From the NCBI GenBank assembly GCA_004026145.2, contig CP034992.1, positions 6,106,135 to 6,170,134 on the forward strand: 64,000 nt of DNA. Direction: 5' to 3'. How positions within the stretch are numbered: position 1 is the stretch's first letter; each line of letters begins with the position of its first letter. Made by a program: the position numbers and the translations under genes. The notes under the pieces were generated by a model. That model was not told the DNA's origin. It made no database searches and saw only the letters and a program-made list of their open reading frames with translations. Shown one piece after another: positions 34,681-48,486 of this stretch. Origin of the DNA: Takifugu bimaculatus (taxonomy: Eukaryota > Chordata > Actinopteri > Tetraodontiformes > Tetraodontidae).

Positions 34681-37198
34681 ATGCCAGTTTAACTGTGGCA
34701 ACAGGAATAGAAGAGTAAAGTAAAAGTAAAATTTAACCACATCATCACCGCCACATCCAAAGGAGCAGCAACAGGTGCTTTTTCTAGTTTCCCCTCAATG
34801 CCAGAAGTTCATTTATCATTTCATCCTTTTATAACTCCATGTTGCTGACCTGATATCAGCTGTTAACCTGAGCTGGTCTCATCCATTGGATGCACAGCGG
34901 TAAACCTTCAATTTTTACTCCATCATCTCTCCGCATCAAAATATCACCACCTTGCTCCACCTTGGCACCTCTTCATCACCAGCTGAACCGTCTCTCTCAT
35001 GGTTGAAGTCTTGTTAAATTATCACAGAAAATCTTGAGGTTTTTGCAGCTTAAATACAAGAGAATCCTATCGACAAGATTTTGCTGATGATTGTGTTTTC
35101 AGTAACACTTGAGATAAGAGAGTGAGCCTGTGCACAAAAGTCACCGCGGCACGTCCACATGTCCTGATGTCTGCTGCATGCAGGGCGGGTTTGTGGCTGC
35201 AGCTGGGTGTTACATGTCAGGCCACAGGTCAGATGTTAGGGGGCCAACAGGCCGCTCCAGATGGTCCCTTTCCATTTTTAGAAAAGATAGTGTCAAGAAA
35301 CACTTCAAATCCAAGACACAGCGACAGGGGGGAGTATGCGGAGTCACGGCTTTGCCAGGAAACCATCAGGGTAGCCACAGCGAAAGTGAAAAGGGATTAG
35401 CAACACTGAATTATTTGGAAGCACCTTGAGCTGCTCTCTTAATCAAAATGCTTCTTCTGAAACTGCTTCTGACCCCTGCTTCTGTCATTACATCTGACTT
35501 GAATCACGTTCCTGCCATTTTGCGACATAATGAACATATCCCCTCCCCCACCTCTTTTCTTCTCCTGCCCACCTATTTTCCACTCGGTCTGCCAGCACCA
35601 AGACCCACATGACTGGAATGTGGGCTACAGTAGGATCAGGTGTCGGGGGGAGTGAATGCAGGAGACTTTGCAGTCTGCATCATTTAAGGTATGTTCAAAC
35701 TCAGATTCATACGTCCTGTCATCCGGTTGGCAACATGTAAAGCAAACGGGGGTGCAGGAAATGAAGAAATACATTTGGGCTGATCTTTTTTCCATTCAAC
35801 CTGGTATATTTACACATGCCTACACAGACTTCCCGACCTGAACTTAAAACTGTCACTGAATCAATGATACAGAATTGATTTGCTGACATTTGAATATGGG
35901 CAGAGATTTTGGCATTTCTAATAACGTTAAGTTGGGAAATTCAGAAAAAAAAGAGAGTCCTCACACAGGCCTCCTTATTATTTCATAGATTGATATAGAA
36001 CTAAAGAATTCAAGCCTGTAGTTTAAATAGGACACTGTTTGGAGTGCTTATAGGTGATGTCACGTCATCATGTTTGAAGTCTAATTGAATGGGATTTAAT
36101 GTGTCGAGATAAACGAGACTCTGGAGTCTTAATTCAATTTATATCTAAACATCTCCATGGTTGTTAGGAGCTGAGCAGAGGAACCAGAGAACAGGATTTA
36201 GTGCTGGCTGATCCTAAATCAGCTGTCACCACTTTGTGTGCTTCCAGTATAACTGCTTGAGGCCGAGTAGCAGAACTAAAGTCATATGTATATAAGTTAA
36301 TTCTAGTAGTGACATTAATGTGGATCATTTAAGTATAAGTGCGTTGCTGTGTGTGATGTTTGGACTATCATATCGCTCATGATAGTGAGGAGTGCTGAAG
36401 GCATTCAGCCATTCCGTTTGTGGTTTTTTGTTTTACATGTAGTTATTATTATCAGGCACGTATTTGTTGGTCCTCCCAGGAGCAGGAGTAGAACTTTTCT
36501 TGGCAAAGCAAATATTTAATATTTTCCTATTTTAATTCCCTTGGTTGTGTCTTTCTAACTATTTTTTTACCCTGTGGGACTTTAAAAAAAAAAAAAAAAA
36601 GCAGGGCTCATGTCATTCACACATTGAACACAGCAACAAATCATTTTACCCACACACAAATATAATTGAATTATATCCTGAACTGTTAAAAAAAAAATCC
36701 TTCCCCTACCTTGCTTTTTACAAGTTATTTAATTTATTCAGTCTTCATTTATTTAAGTTTGCGTCTCGAAAAAAAAAATCTGTCTTGTGTGGTTCTGCTA
36801 GAGAACTTTTGGTTGTTTTCTCAGGACAACCTCTAACTTAATATTCAGGATCATGTTTCTGTAACTATGCTGATGTTAGCAGCTCATCTCGCGCACATTT
36901 AACAGGAACACCGAGTGCTCCGTTAAACCTTCATGATGCCGTAATCACTGCTAACCTTTTCAGTTTAATCCCAGGCATTTCACATCTCATCCAGCTGGCT
37001 CCAAATAATAAATGCTGGTAAATAAAACCTTTCCACTTAATTTGCCAAGACTAGCAGGGTTGCACAGTCCATGTTTAATGAGGTAATTACCTACTATGTG
37101 CATGTGTGTTATCCTCAAATTAATTAGATGAAATTGCTGATAAATACTCGAGGATTCAATTCAACTGGAAATATTTCACAGTGACAAATAATGAAGTC

Positions 37199-37204
37199 TT
37201 TATT
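37199..37204 (-). terminator. nr4a1: Poly(A) signal of nr4a1
   Basis: AATAAA on the minus strand lies about 230 bases after the nr4a1 stop codon. Another minus-strand candidate could lie further on; none is verified. Confidence 0.45.
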
Positions 37205-37434
37205 CACTGTGTTTGGGCTGCGTATAATAATAATTTGAATCAAACTATGACATTTTCAATAAATGTAATAAATCTCATACAGGTTCCACGTTCAATTTTA
37301 AACCCATACAGTTAGAAAAATAGTGGTCTCTTCAAGAATTCCCATTGGACGGCAGAGTCTGATATAAGAAGACAGCTCCTTGTGAGAAAAGCTGCGTTCG
37401 CCGCCATACGAATAATGCATTTGTGTTTGCCTTA

Positions 37435-40001
37435 TCAGAACGGCAGAGTATCCAAAAAGATCTTTTCCACTATGGGCGGAGGGGGGACCAGGTCCTCCAG
37501 TTTTAGATAAAAGATGCGCTGTAGGCCCTGTGTGCATAGAGTCCTCAGTTCGGGGAGTTTGCTCAGAAGACGAGAAAGGTAGTTGGACTGCGTCCGGCAC
37601 ACTTCTGAACCGCTTCCGCTCATGTGTTCCCTTAAGCAAGCGATGAGATGATTTTGGAATTCTTCGACCCGTTTGGGCTCCTTGAGGCCATGACGATCTG
37701 GAAGACAAAGGCGTTCCAATTGCAAACATTGTTATGAATGCACACAAGATTAAAATGTCATTCAGTTTCACCAAAGTGGAAAGTAAACACAAGTACTCAC
37801 CAGTGATAATTACTAACGCTGCCAGGCATGCAAAGAGGGAGATGTCTAAATTCATCCGGTGTAGGCTTTGGGAGAAATCCATGATGGAGTCGATCCAGTC
37901 ACCAAAGCTGTGAATGCACTGCAGCCGGTGGAGAACCACACCGTTGCAGAAGATCAGCTTGTTCTTCTCGGGATTTGACCTGCAATTATGGTGCTGTCAG
38001 CAATGTGAACCTTTCTTTTTAAAACAGCATTTGTAAGAAGCCTACCTGTACGCGAGCCGCAGGATGAAGAGCTCAACAAAGGCAGATTCCAGAAGCAGCT
38101 CCTGGTCTTCTTTGCAGAAATCGGTGAATCCTGGGACCGTTTCAGCCCAGTTTCTTATTACGTCCAAAGAACCAGTCAGCAGGTCATAAAACTGCTGGAT
38201 GTCACTGGCGTCCTCCTTCTCTTTTAGGTCACCGGTGCTCTCCTGGTACTGCAAAACAGGATTTTAGATTAATACCAAACTGGCTTTGACAGGTTTGTTC
38301 CTTATTCTGCATTTTTAGGCCGCCTCTCATTCTTCACCTTAGAGTAATCGAGCTTTTCAATGGTTGGGTTGGAGTCTAGATGAGCCCTGACAAGAGAGGC
38401 CACGATGTTGACGCTGGGCACGGTGGAGGAGGGCTCCGTGAGAACTTTGGGTTTAGAGGGCAGGCGACCCCGGCGACCTTTAAGGCTGTCGGTACGAACA
38501 ACTAAGAAGGAGGAAAGAAGCTGACACTATAAGGCTCCACTTACATATAGCATACGTTCGTCTTCCATTCCTACAGCGTGATCACAGCCCTTGAGTTTCT
38601 CATCAAACTTTGTTGAGCGCATGATGTCGCCTTACCTTCTTTGACCATCCCCACCGCCAGACACTTCTGAAAGCGGCAGAACTGGCAGCGGTTCCTCCTC
38701 CTCTTGTCCACTGGACAGTTTTTGTTGGCGAGGCACACATACTTTGCATTTTTCTGGACAGTTCGCTGTCAAAAGATCAGGCAGGAAAACATTAGCATAA
38801 GTTTAAAATATTTTTTTTACCAGCCCGAATTGCATTTAATTTTCGCAAGATGCGTTTATCTGCAATTGTATAAAATTCCCACTGGGCATTTACCCAATAA
38901 CCCTTAGGGTGCTATCATTTTAAAAATTACAATTTTTAAATTGGCTCAGTCTGTATTATAATTTAATTAACAAGCATTTGTCAACATTAGGAAGTCAGAA
39001 AAAAAATTCCTGACTGACAAATTTATGCAGGTTTTTGGTAATCAAGACCAACTTCTCAGGGGACAATTTGGCATTGTTTTTTTTTTCCTGACACATGTAA
39101 AATGTATAGTCAAGACCAAAGTCACTCTGGTTAATTTATCAGTGACCTTCTGTTTAGTTGGGACATTTACCTTGAAGAAACCTTTACAGCCCTCACAGGT
39201 TCGGACTCCGTAGTGCTGACAGGATGCATTGTCGCCGCAAACGGCACAGCGGCTCTCAGTGGCGCCCGGGTTCTGTGTCTTAGAACAAGTCATGGCCCGG
39301 TCTACCGTCAACGGGCTTTCCAGGGGTCTTCGCTCCAATGGCATCGAGGGGCAGTGAAGTGGAGAGACGTGCTGCTGAGAGAGGAGGAAAGAGCCGTCTT
39401 GGCCTGGTGCAGCATCCTGTTGCCCCAGCGGTGAGTGCTGTTCTGTCAGGGGGCTGAAGGTAAAAAAAGGGAGCTGCTGGGCTGAGCTGGACTTGTCAGC
39501 CACAGAGGCCGGAGGAGCTGATGGGTAGGGACTGAATGGGGAATCCCACAGTGATGTAGAGAAGTTCTGAAATCCAGGTGTTGGAGGGGAGGAGGCCCCA
39601 TAACCCGGGCTGCCATAGTAGTCAGAGTCACATGAGGACAGTGTTTCATCAAGGTAGCTCAAAACAAAGGATCCTGGGTAACAGCCATACATCTGTAGAT
39701 CATCCATTTTTAGGGCTTGGCTCTGCGTCTGGGGACAAGAGTTTTCAGATCCTGAGACGTGACTGAATGAAACCGAAGATGCAGAAGGGGACGCAGTGAT
39801 CTTGCAGGAGTACGCATCAAACTCCCCCATGCAGCTATTTCCCACCAAGGTGTGGATGCTGGGCAGCGAGGCCACTGACAGCTGGTCCCTCTGGCTGTTG
39901 ATGTCCATCATCACCTTGGCACTGAGATCAGGATTCAGGAACTCAGAGATGTAGTTGGTGTCTGGGGGCAGGGATGCATGCTGGGCTTGTACACAGGGCA
40001 T
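37435..40001 (-). CDS. nr4a1: Nuclear receptor subfamily 4 group A member 1 (Nur77)
   Basis: Six coding exons on the minus strand: 39171-40001 (from the ATG at 40001), 38636-38765, 38338-38501, 38046-38248, 37801-37979 and 37435-37697. They sum to 1770 nt, 589 residues, near the 598 of human NR4A1. The protein starts MPCVQAQ, as in NR4A proteins, and the first exon encodes the Ser/Pro-rich AF-1 region with DDLQMYGCYPGS and SDYYGSPGYG. The DNA-binding domain spans about residues 252-320: CAVCGDNASC, P-box CEGCKGFFK, then CRFQKCLAVGMVKE. The ligand-binding domain follows (QQFYDLLTGSLDVI, ESAFVELFILRLAYR, FGDWIDSIMDFSQSLH) and ends LVPPPPIVEKIFLDTLPF. The receptor is a ligand-independent, immediate-early transcription factor that binds NGFI-B response elements. 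The first coding exon is preceded by a CTGCCCTAG acceptor, so exon 1 is noncoding. Confidence 0.97.
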
Positions 40002-40526
40002 CTCTAGGGCAGAGAACAGCAACTGCTCTTATTGTGTGTTGTATATATATTTTTAATTACTCACACAGACACCTCAAAACATGATGTTTATTTATATGAA
40101 ATATCTGCCCACCCATGATGTTAACTGCTGCTTATCCCCAAGCTCGGGTCCACATACTACATCTTTAAAAAATACGTGTTGATGTATTGGACACTGAGAC
40201 AGGCAAGAACTGTTTGGACACACGCACGGGACAACCACACGACAAGGTTCAATCATCGGGTGACTCGGATCACTTCAGATCCCAAATATTTAAGCCTCCT
40301 CTCCCACAGCAACACATTATTTCTGTGGCTTTTGATCATGAAAGCGGACGATGGTTGAGCAGAGCTATAAGATATTACCAAGTATCGTGTTACAAGGCGT
40401 TAATGCTTAAAACTGCCCAGTGAAGGGCAACCCTCCTTTACAGTACCAGGGAGCTTTACGGATTGTATTTCAGGGTGGGCGGAATGCCAGCTGAAATTGG
40501 TAAGGCGATAAAGTGTGTATGCGTTG

Positions 40527-40529
<3 letters not shown>

Positions 40530-40580
<51 letters not shown>
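40530..40580. repeat. (TG)n microsatellite in nr4a1 first intron
   Basis: About 25 TG units in the intron between the noncoding first exon and the first coding exon of nr4a1. Confidence 0.95.
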
Positions 40581-40585
<5 letters not shown>

Positions 40586-40978
40586 GGGCAGGAATCCACA
40601 AGAATGAACTCCCTCACACTTTACCTGCAAAACTCAAGATCATAGTGATTTGTTTATTGATTCTCATATTATTTTGAAAAACTAAAGTCTAACATTCTTT
40701 AGTAAAGTTCTGAAAGTAGTAACAAGAAGGAAAATGAGAGTCACTCTGTCTGCACAGTGACTTATTCAGCTGCCTCTCAGAAACAGTCAAAAAGTTCAAC
40801 TGTAATTTTTGATAACATTTTCTTGCTGATATATAGGCGTGTATGCATTTGCATAAGAGTGTATATTCAATTACAACACAAGTCAATCAAATAAATAACG
40901 TAGGTACTGATATTTTCATTATATTATCTTATGAAGGAAGCCCCAACTAGAAAAAACAGGAATGCATGGAACACTCAC

Positions 40979-41150
40979 CTTGTGAATGTGTAAATCCACG
41001 TTTTAAAGTTGTTTCATTAATTCCAAACGAGTTAAACTGATGAATGTCACTTCTGCCGGCTGCTGTGGACACACACACACTCATTTAGACACATTCATGT
41101 GGACATGCACACACCGACGCAGGACGCTTCACACACTTTTATTTTGACGG
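40979..41150 (-). other. nr4a1: Probable noncoding first exon of nr4a1
   Basis: On the minus strand CACATTCACAAG is followed by the strong donor GTGAGTG, putting the exon edge at 40979. The upper end is set only by the promoter elements above 41176 and is approximate. Confidence 0.6.
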
Positions 41151-41175
41151 CATCGCCAATGAGGCATGCCCATGC

Positions 41176-41284
41176 CCATATATGGAGAATAGGCGGCCGC
41201 ACGTTCCGGGTCCGTAGCCAATAAGCGTCCTGACCGACAAAGACGTACTTCCGTCTGACGCACGCTCGGGATTCCATTGACGCA
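41176..41284 (-). promoter_or_regulatory. nr4a1: nr4a1 promoter: CArG box, CCAAT box and two TGCGTCA elements
   Basis: CCATATATGG at 41176-41185 is a perfect SRF-binding CArG box, CC(A/T)6GG. A CCAAT word lies at 41217-41221. TGACGCA at 41256-41262 and 41278-41284 reads TGCGTCA on the gene strand, the AP-1-like (NAP) element described in mammalian Nur77 promoters. Together they sit just upstream of the inferred first exon, in a CG-rich block. Immediate induction by serum, calcium or cAMP would follow from such sites (inference). Confidence 0.7.
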
Positions 41285-41956
41285 AGAGGCGTGTGGGGGC
41301 GCGCCGTCTAAATTTAACTGGTCTGCTCCACTGGCGCACACGTGGGGCTATTACAAGATGAAAACTGGTAAAAATAGCAGCAGTTTGGAGATGCAGACAG
41401 GCTTAAGACCGTTTTACAGCAGGGAGGTGCACTAACACTTGACACATTGGGAAACACCTGTTGGTTTTTCGATATAGTTTTTGGTTTTCTTTATCTCGAA
41501 GAAAACAGATCCATATGGCGACTATATCCATTTAAACGTGTTGTTTGTTTCGGACATACTTCACATTTAAAAAGTGCAAATGTGCATAATATTCTTATAA
41601 GAGATTAATATCCTTTTAAGCGAGTTATTTTAGTTGGGGCGCTCAACTGGAGCGACACTAATAATTCTAAAATTCTTTATTACTCATTGATCGCTGAAAC
41701 TCAGACATTTGCAATGTGGGCTACATTGCAAACATTTATGTCACAAACTGACACAAATGTTGGCCTATATTTGCATGACTTCTTGAGGAATAAATAAATG
41801 TATGTTTTTTTTTTTTTAAAATTCTGTAAAGCCATTCTTAAATACTTTAATCAGTGCTGAGAAAATTCAGTTAAAAAAAGACCGAAGGTTAGTGGTCAGA
41901 CGCTTGCGTCTTACAGCTCACACATGAAGACTCCTCCACTTTTTCCATACAAAGTT

Positions 41957-42006
<50 letters not shown>

Positions 42007-42020
42007 CACACACACACACA
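41957..42020. repeat. (CA)n microsatellite
   Basis: About 30 CA units with one CG interruption, between nr4a1 and dgka. Confidence 0.95.
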
Positions 42021-42817
42021 TTGCTAGTAGGGACAATTATTGTGACATATATAATTCAGGATAGATTCAGGATCACAGTCTTTTTCACATTGGTTTAAGA
42101 TGCATTGTTTACATCCTAACTGCAGCTCTAACCACGGTATAAACAAGTGAAGTATGTTGCTCTACATGAAACACATACAAATGAAATGAATAACACAACA
42201 CGGGTGTTCTGTGGTGATTTGACCTGAAATGACCAGAAAAGTTTATACAGTCAATGAGCAAAATTCAAAACGGTGTCGTAATTGTTAAAATGACTTTAAA
42301 CACTGGTGCAGCTGATTTACAGGACAACTGGAAACATTGTGTCAGCAGAGACATCCTGACAGGAATTAAATAAAACATTTAGACAGACAAAGAAGTTAAG
42401 AAAAAGCCTGTTGCATATATGTAATTGTGGAGTTATGTATATAGTGGAAGCTCAAACCATAATGCACAACAAAAATCATTAGAAAACCACATTCAGTCAC
42501 ATCTTGTCAAATTTCTCATGTTATTTCTGCGTCCTTTTTGGGAAACTGGTGGAAAAGATTAACCAGATTATCACTTTGGAGAGTCACAGCACCGGTGTAA
42601 ACTGGAATAAAATTACATAGTAAATATACTCCTAACTATAAACAACAGAATCATTGTTTCTTTTAGAACTTTTAGGGAAACAAAAGTGATCCATTATACT
42701 GAAATTGGCACACAGAAACATGCATCTTGTTTCAATATGCCAGTGTATTTTCACTGCATACTGTATTTTCAAGGAACAAGAATAAAAATAAGAATGCAGT
42801 ACACCTTGTTTTTGACT

Positions 42818-45800
42818 CTATTTGAGATGGAAGAAGCCAGATGGTTTCGTTGGTGGAGCCATCAGCATCTTTGCTTGGTTTTTATGAGATATGTGGATCT
42901 ATAATAGATATAGAAAAATAGCTTTTGGTTTGACTTAATAACAGTTTACTGATGACACTTGTGTTATTACTCTAGACTTGCTATTACTGAGCATTTTCCT
43001 GTTTAAAAGCATTTCTCCTAAACATCAACGCTATGACCTAAAGTTGTGTCAGATAGATATTAGCAATTACAGAAATATCATAGTGCCAAACAAATGGTGA
43101 GATGCTAGCTTCCACATTTATATAATTAACAACAGTAATAATAGTAATTCCAGCAGGGATGTTGAATGATCTGTATAATTCCTGGGTTGTTTAGTTATCC
43201 TTTACCTTGGCCAATACCTTTTTTTTATTTGTGTGTTGAGAAAATTAGCAAATATTTAGCATACAACGCACAAATAATGCATAAATGAAACTACCTGTAC
43301 TTAGTACAATAGTAGAATGGGTAATATTTTGTCTCTTGGCACTAACTGTGAGGTTAAATGATACTTACAGTACACGGAGGTTGCATCCAGGGCTCCCCAT
43401 CAATTTGCATTGGCAGGGCTTTCATTGTCCTGCAGTAGAAAGTCAGATGTAATCACACTCCCCAAGTTACACAGTGCATGAGGATTTTGTGCATTTGAGT
43501 GTGGTTACACCAGAATAACCTTAGCTACATCTATGCTTGGCACTCATGATGACACAATGCGATCTAAAACTGAAGCCTGTGTGTTATTCCTGGATGTTAT
43601 TCCTCTCTAAAGGTGGAGTGTGTTGTGTAGGTGTTATGCGTTTCAACCTGATGGTGATTTGGGAAGTCTGGGCCAGTCTGTGCCCGGCGCTCTTCAGCCC
43701 CGTGTAGATTTGTCCCATCTCAATGACCCCTTCCAATCCCACTACCTCCAAGCGCTTGTCGCTAATATCTGTGGAGCGAGCACACGCACGCACCATTCAG
43801 GTCCGAACGCGTCAATCACAGCCACGTGCATGAAGAGGAGGGTTAAAACATCACGTGATCTCACCTTGTGAGATTGTTTTGAGAAGGTCGGGGTCAGTGA
43901 TGACCCTACCCTCCTCCACCTCTGGCAAACTGTCCGCTTTCTTGGATTCACCCCAGAGGTTGGAGCCGCCGTGCATGCTGGGTATGTTGAGGACGGCTAT
44001 GCCCTCCAGACACATGTTGCCGAGGTCCAGGGGTCTCCCACAGCACTGACCGGAGCGAAACAACAGGGGGGGGTTACTGGAGAGAAATCCTAAAAATGTA
44101 ACATGGGCGCGGAGCCAACAAAAAAAATGGCCCCTTTATCTTCTGACCTCGACCGCCAGACAATCTTTCAGCTTCTTGCAGGAGGCAGAGATGGTCTCAG
44201 AGGTGGCGAACTCAAAATACCAGAGTTTGTTCTTCTTTCTAAAATGTCAAGTCGTAAACAGATTGGTTTAAAACACATTTACAGGTGACAACCTGGTCGC
44301 CCTGGTAGTCAGACCCCTCACCTGCTGTTGAATCTCTGGGGGTGTTTCTCCCTCATGGAATGGAAACGATGAGCGATTGAGGCGTCCTGCTCACGTGGAC
44401 ACAAGTTTAATTAGAGTAAGACAACCTTCAGTTCCGGATCGGAAGCGTTCAGGCTACGGCTCACCACTCCAATTGAAAAGTAGTTGTTGATGATCTCATA
44501 GGGCACCGGGTCTCCCTCCTCCTGAGGGTCATTTGGGATCACCTGGATGCTCCAGCGGTCCATGAGCACCAACTTACTTGCTTCAATCTCCTTCAGGATC
44601 TCCCTCAGGTCTGAGCCCTCATAGCCTGGTGGGCAGCAAAGAGTTCCAGTTTCACCAATACTTCCCTTTCAGTAGCCTTGTCATTACGATGTTGACGGTT
44701 TCACCTCCTCCCCAACGCAGACAGCGAGCCAGGTCGTTCCCAGTGCCCAGCGGCAGGACAGCGACGGGGGGCCGTACCTGGAGGTTTTCCCTGTCTGCAT
44801 TCATGTGCGTCAGTGAGGGTGAACTGATGAGTTATAATACTGAACTCCAAAGACAAATAAAGTACCTATAGCATCCAGAAGCCAGCCCACGGTGCCATCC
44901 CCTCCACAGACCAAAATCCTGTATTCACGCAGATTACGGAAGAAATGCAGTCTGGGGAAAAAGGCAATATTTAACACTAAGGACGGTCTGGCGATGTCAT
45001 CCTAGCAGGTGTTCGTACCCTGGTGCGGGACCTCCATTTGACAGGTTGTACACTTGGCGAGGGTTCAGCAGGTACTGGAATTTCCTCAGCACTCTGCAAA
45101 GAAACAAGCCACCCCATGAGAGAGCCTGGCGATCGTGTCCAGAAACCATCTGAAGCCCAACTGATCAAAACCCGGTACCTTTCGCCCTGCTTTCCTCCAC
45201 TTTTTGGGTTGACAAACACAAGCAGAGGGTGGGTGTCCGCAACTGGAACAATCTGACAGTAAAATGTGTGAGCTACACGGAACGGTGGGTGCAAACATGC
45301 TGCCAAAAGCAGCGATACTGACGACACACTGCAACTGCAAGAAGAAAGGTATCGTTGTCTGAATGACATGCTGACATCAGACCTGCAGGACGTGGCCGTC
45401 AGGAGTGACGTTCAACAAGCTGGCGTCCTCCTCCTGCGGGGAAGAGAGCGACAATTACATCACAGCGATATTAACATACATCTGTATTGGCGTTTCAGCT
45501 GTTTTTCTGACCTTTGAGACAGCATATATTGCCCACGGAGGCAGGATGTGATCTCTCAGAGGCCCACAGTCACACGACGACAAACCAGAGAAGAGACAGT
45601 CGTCGTGGCGCTTTAAAAGAGACAAGATTCAGAGCGCGGGACTGGAGACACGCTCCCCGGTGTCAAACGCCGTCCTCACCATCTCGTGACACCACACGCA
45701 TCGCCTCCCTGCCAAAGTCTTGATCTTCTTGTGGCAAACCTGACACTTGCCGGAGCTGCTGTCGGTTCGGATCCAGTCATGAGCCGCTATCTGAGAAACA

Positions 45801-48486
45801 AAAGAGCGGAAAGTGGAGGAAGGGAATGGACCTTTTTCTTCCAGCTCAGCGGGCTGTGACCCCCCGGTGTCCACATCAGTGACCTACCCAGCTGCCGGCT
45901 GACTGAAATTTTTTTTTGACAGCGCTGTTTTCTTTTTAACTAAACAAGGTCAAAGAAGGCATTATGTGATGGCCTCAAGTTGCCCGCTCATCGCTCACAC
46001 ATCGTCACAATGACACATTTACTACACTAAAGAAGCTGAGAAAATGAGACCCGTGATCTGTTCAGTAATGAGAAAATGATTCACTACTGCCCACAACTGC
46101 TCAAAACTGGGATGTTTAGCAGATGCACCAAGCAGAGAGCGCAGGCTATAAGCTCCTCTTTAAACCCAAATTTGGGTGGCACCTATTACCGACTAATGCC
46201 CTTTACGGCCTTTTATATTCATCTGCTTGTGCATTTGGACTTTGGTCAGAAAAGGAAGGGTTGTATAAGTACATTTTGGTTTTATCAAATGCAGATCCAC
46301 ACAAAGAAACCCACTCCCGATGTGGTCAATAAGACAGTATTAGAGTGCCGATAAGGCTCTACAAAATGCAGCGAAACCAGTGTAAAGAAATGCAAATGTT
46401 GTCGTGTTGGTTGTGCTTACACCAATCTCCTTTTTAGATTTGACAAAGGTGCGTGCGCAGGGTTCAGGATTCTTGTTGGCACACTGATTGTGAACTGTGT
46501 ACTTGCAGCCTGAAGAACAACAGGAGAGCTGGGTTCATGCTGAGGCCTGTGTTACGTGTGAGGTGCACGACTGCCCCCTGATGGCAGCCAGGGAGCGCTT
46601 ACAGGTGCAGCAGAGACCCTGCTTTCCGAGGCCAAGCAGCATGCTCTGACACACGCTGCAGTAGGTCGGCTTGTTAAAGTGCTTCAGCCTCCAGATATGC
46701 TGGCCGTCTCTCTCAGTCATCTGTGGGTGAGGAGAAGACAAAGGAGACTGTAAGGAAAAGGTGACCAAGGAAAAGGTGACCATTCAAGGCAGTAAATCAG
46801 CAGCTACGACCACAATCAGTCACCTTAAGCCCGAGAAGAACCAGCAAAGGCACGTTGTTCATCCCCCCTTTCAACCACTCCTCCAACGTGACCGTCCCAC
46901 TGTCATCCACATCGATGGCTGTCATCATGTCTTTAAGCACCTGCAAAATATAAGAAAAAGGTTAAAGCCTTTATGCTGACAGGCTACATTTACAGTGAAG
47001 GACATGATGCGATGATGAAGTTTAAGGTAAGTAGAGAGGAGGCTCAACTGGTCTGAGTTCTGTTATATCCCAGCCGAGGTAATCTGCAGCTCGCATCATC
47101 TGAGCAATTATGCGATCCACTTCCTGATGGGGACCAATGGACTCATATGAGAATCAAAGCACAAAATACTGACGTGTAATAACGCAACAATAAAAGAAAG
47201 ACAGAGCAGTTAGAAGAAACTTACAGTGCTGTCCAGGAGTCCATTGCCATCTTTGTCATAAAGGTTAAAAGTAACTAAAAACAAATCAAAGACAGGCAGT
47301 GATTTATCTTTTTCACTCGGACCTTCTTCAGATCAGGTCTGAGCAGAGAAATGTCTATCAAATGCATCAAAGACATGACAAAACAATGAAGAAAGTGGGG
47401 GAAAAAAACACATTCTAGCTTGTCTCTTGGCCGTCCATCCTCCAGCACTGAGAAGTAACAGGACACATCACGAAGAAAGACGCCGCCTGAAGGACAAAGA
47501 CGTGGAGACAGTGTGAGTTTCTGTAGTTTGCAGCATGGCTGCAGGGTAAACCCATTTACCTCTCGTTATGGGGTCGCCCTGCTCTACGTGCTGGAAATAA
47601 CGATAAAGCCGTTGGCAGAAATCTGAGGGGAAGTCCTCCACTTCAAGGTAGCTTTTGAGAAAAAGGCAGAAACCAGCTCTGTCGACGCACTGCGGGTTCA
47701 AGTGAAAGTCCAACCGAGATGCTGTCATTTTATCTTCATGCTCTCAGACCCAACAGTGTTTGAAATTCTGTCCCACCTCTCCGTGTTTGTGCTGAGCGTG
47801 TCGCCCGCCGGGCTGAAACTCTTTGACCACATCTTTGACAGTTAAACTGCTGTCTGTACAGAGGCAAGAGACATAAAAACATCAGCCTGGATTTTCTGAA
47901 AGTAGAACTCAATTGAAAACAAGAGCTAGCTTAACCATCATTTTTAGATGCTTTTGGTGTGTGCAACATGTGACTTAAACGAGCGTGAGCTGATTAAATA
48001 CTTCAAGTTATTCTAAAGCCTGCTGTCAGGGGCATTACTCAGATGGAGAGAGGAACATTTGTAATTATCCATGACCCAGCCGTCCCCTCACTAAAAGCCT
48101 GCAACCATTTCATTTGGTTCAGAGCCTCCGAGTGCTCAGCAGAACATTTTTAGGCCTGTACCTTCTCATTTCCTTTAAATAGGTTTATCAAACCCTGTTA
48201 ATTTACGTTGTTGTAACATGATAATTCAGCAAAATATTCTCATAAGTTACGTTCAACTGACAGTTTAAGAACAACATTCACTGCAAATTTAACTGCTGTT
48301 GATGCAATAAATAATACCTTTTATGATCTTTCTGAGACGTTTATGATCAGTTTCTGTTTTATAATCATTACACTGTAGCAGAGGGAGACGAGTAAACATA
48401 TCTAAATACTTACATTCCATGTAGTGTTGCAGCTGGATAAAATCCACAGGAGTCAGAGTTTCTTCGGTGTCGTCAGACGAGGCCAT
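42818..48486 (-). CDS. dgka: Diacylglycerol kinase alpha
   Basis: Twenty-three coding exons on the minus strand join exactly in frame (2151 nt, 716 residues; human 735). Upper to lower: 48414-48486, 47777-47853, 47560-47689, 47412-47486, 47225-47274, 47049-47123, 46824-46940, 46603-46720, 46421-46509, 45680-45790, 45512-45610, 45383-45433, 45179-45252, 45019-45093, 44866-44951, 44705-44794, 44465-44625, 44322-44386, 44148-44238, 43865-44045, 43648-43768, 43369-43429, 42818-42898. It phosphorylates diacylglycerol to phosphatidic acid with ATP. Domains in order: N-terminal recoverin-like region; EF-hands with loops DKDGNGLLDSTE (125-136) and DVDDSGTVTLEE (170-181); two C1 zinc domains (from His207 and His272); catalytic domain from about 355 with VFVNPKSGGKQGE, the ATP-site GGDGTVGW (about 421) and PLGTGNDLARCLRWGGG. 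Two canonical EF-hands with this order mark a type I DGK, and the whole sequence fits alpha best. Confidence 0.96.

Larger units (their letters stand above)
31234..37198. other. Repeat-rich gene-poor spacer
   Basis: About 6 kb with no supported coding exon. It holds several microsatellites and pieces resembling common teleost dispersed repeats, listed separately. Open frames across the (TG)n and (CT)n runs near 33.0-33.6 kb are repeat artefacts. Confidence 0.6.
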
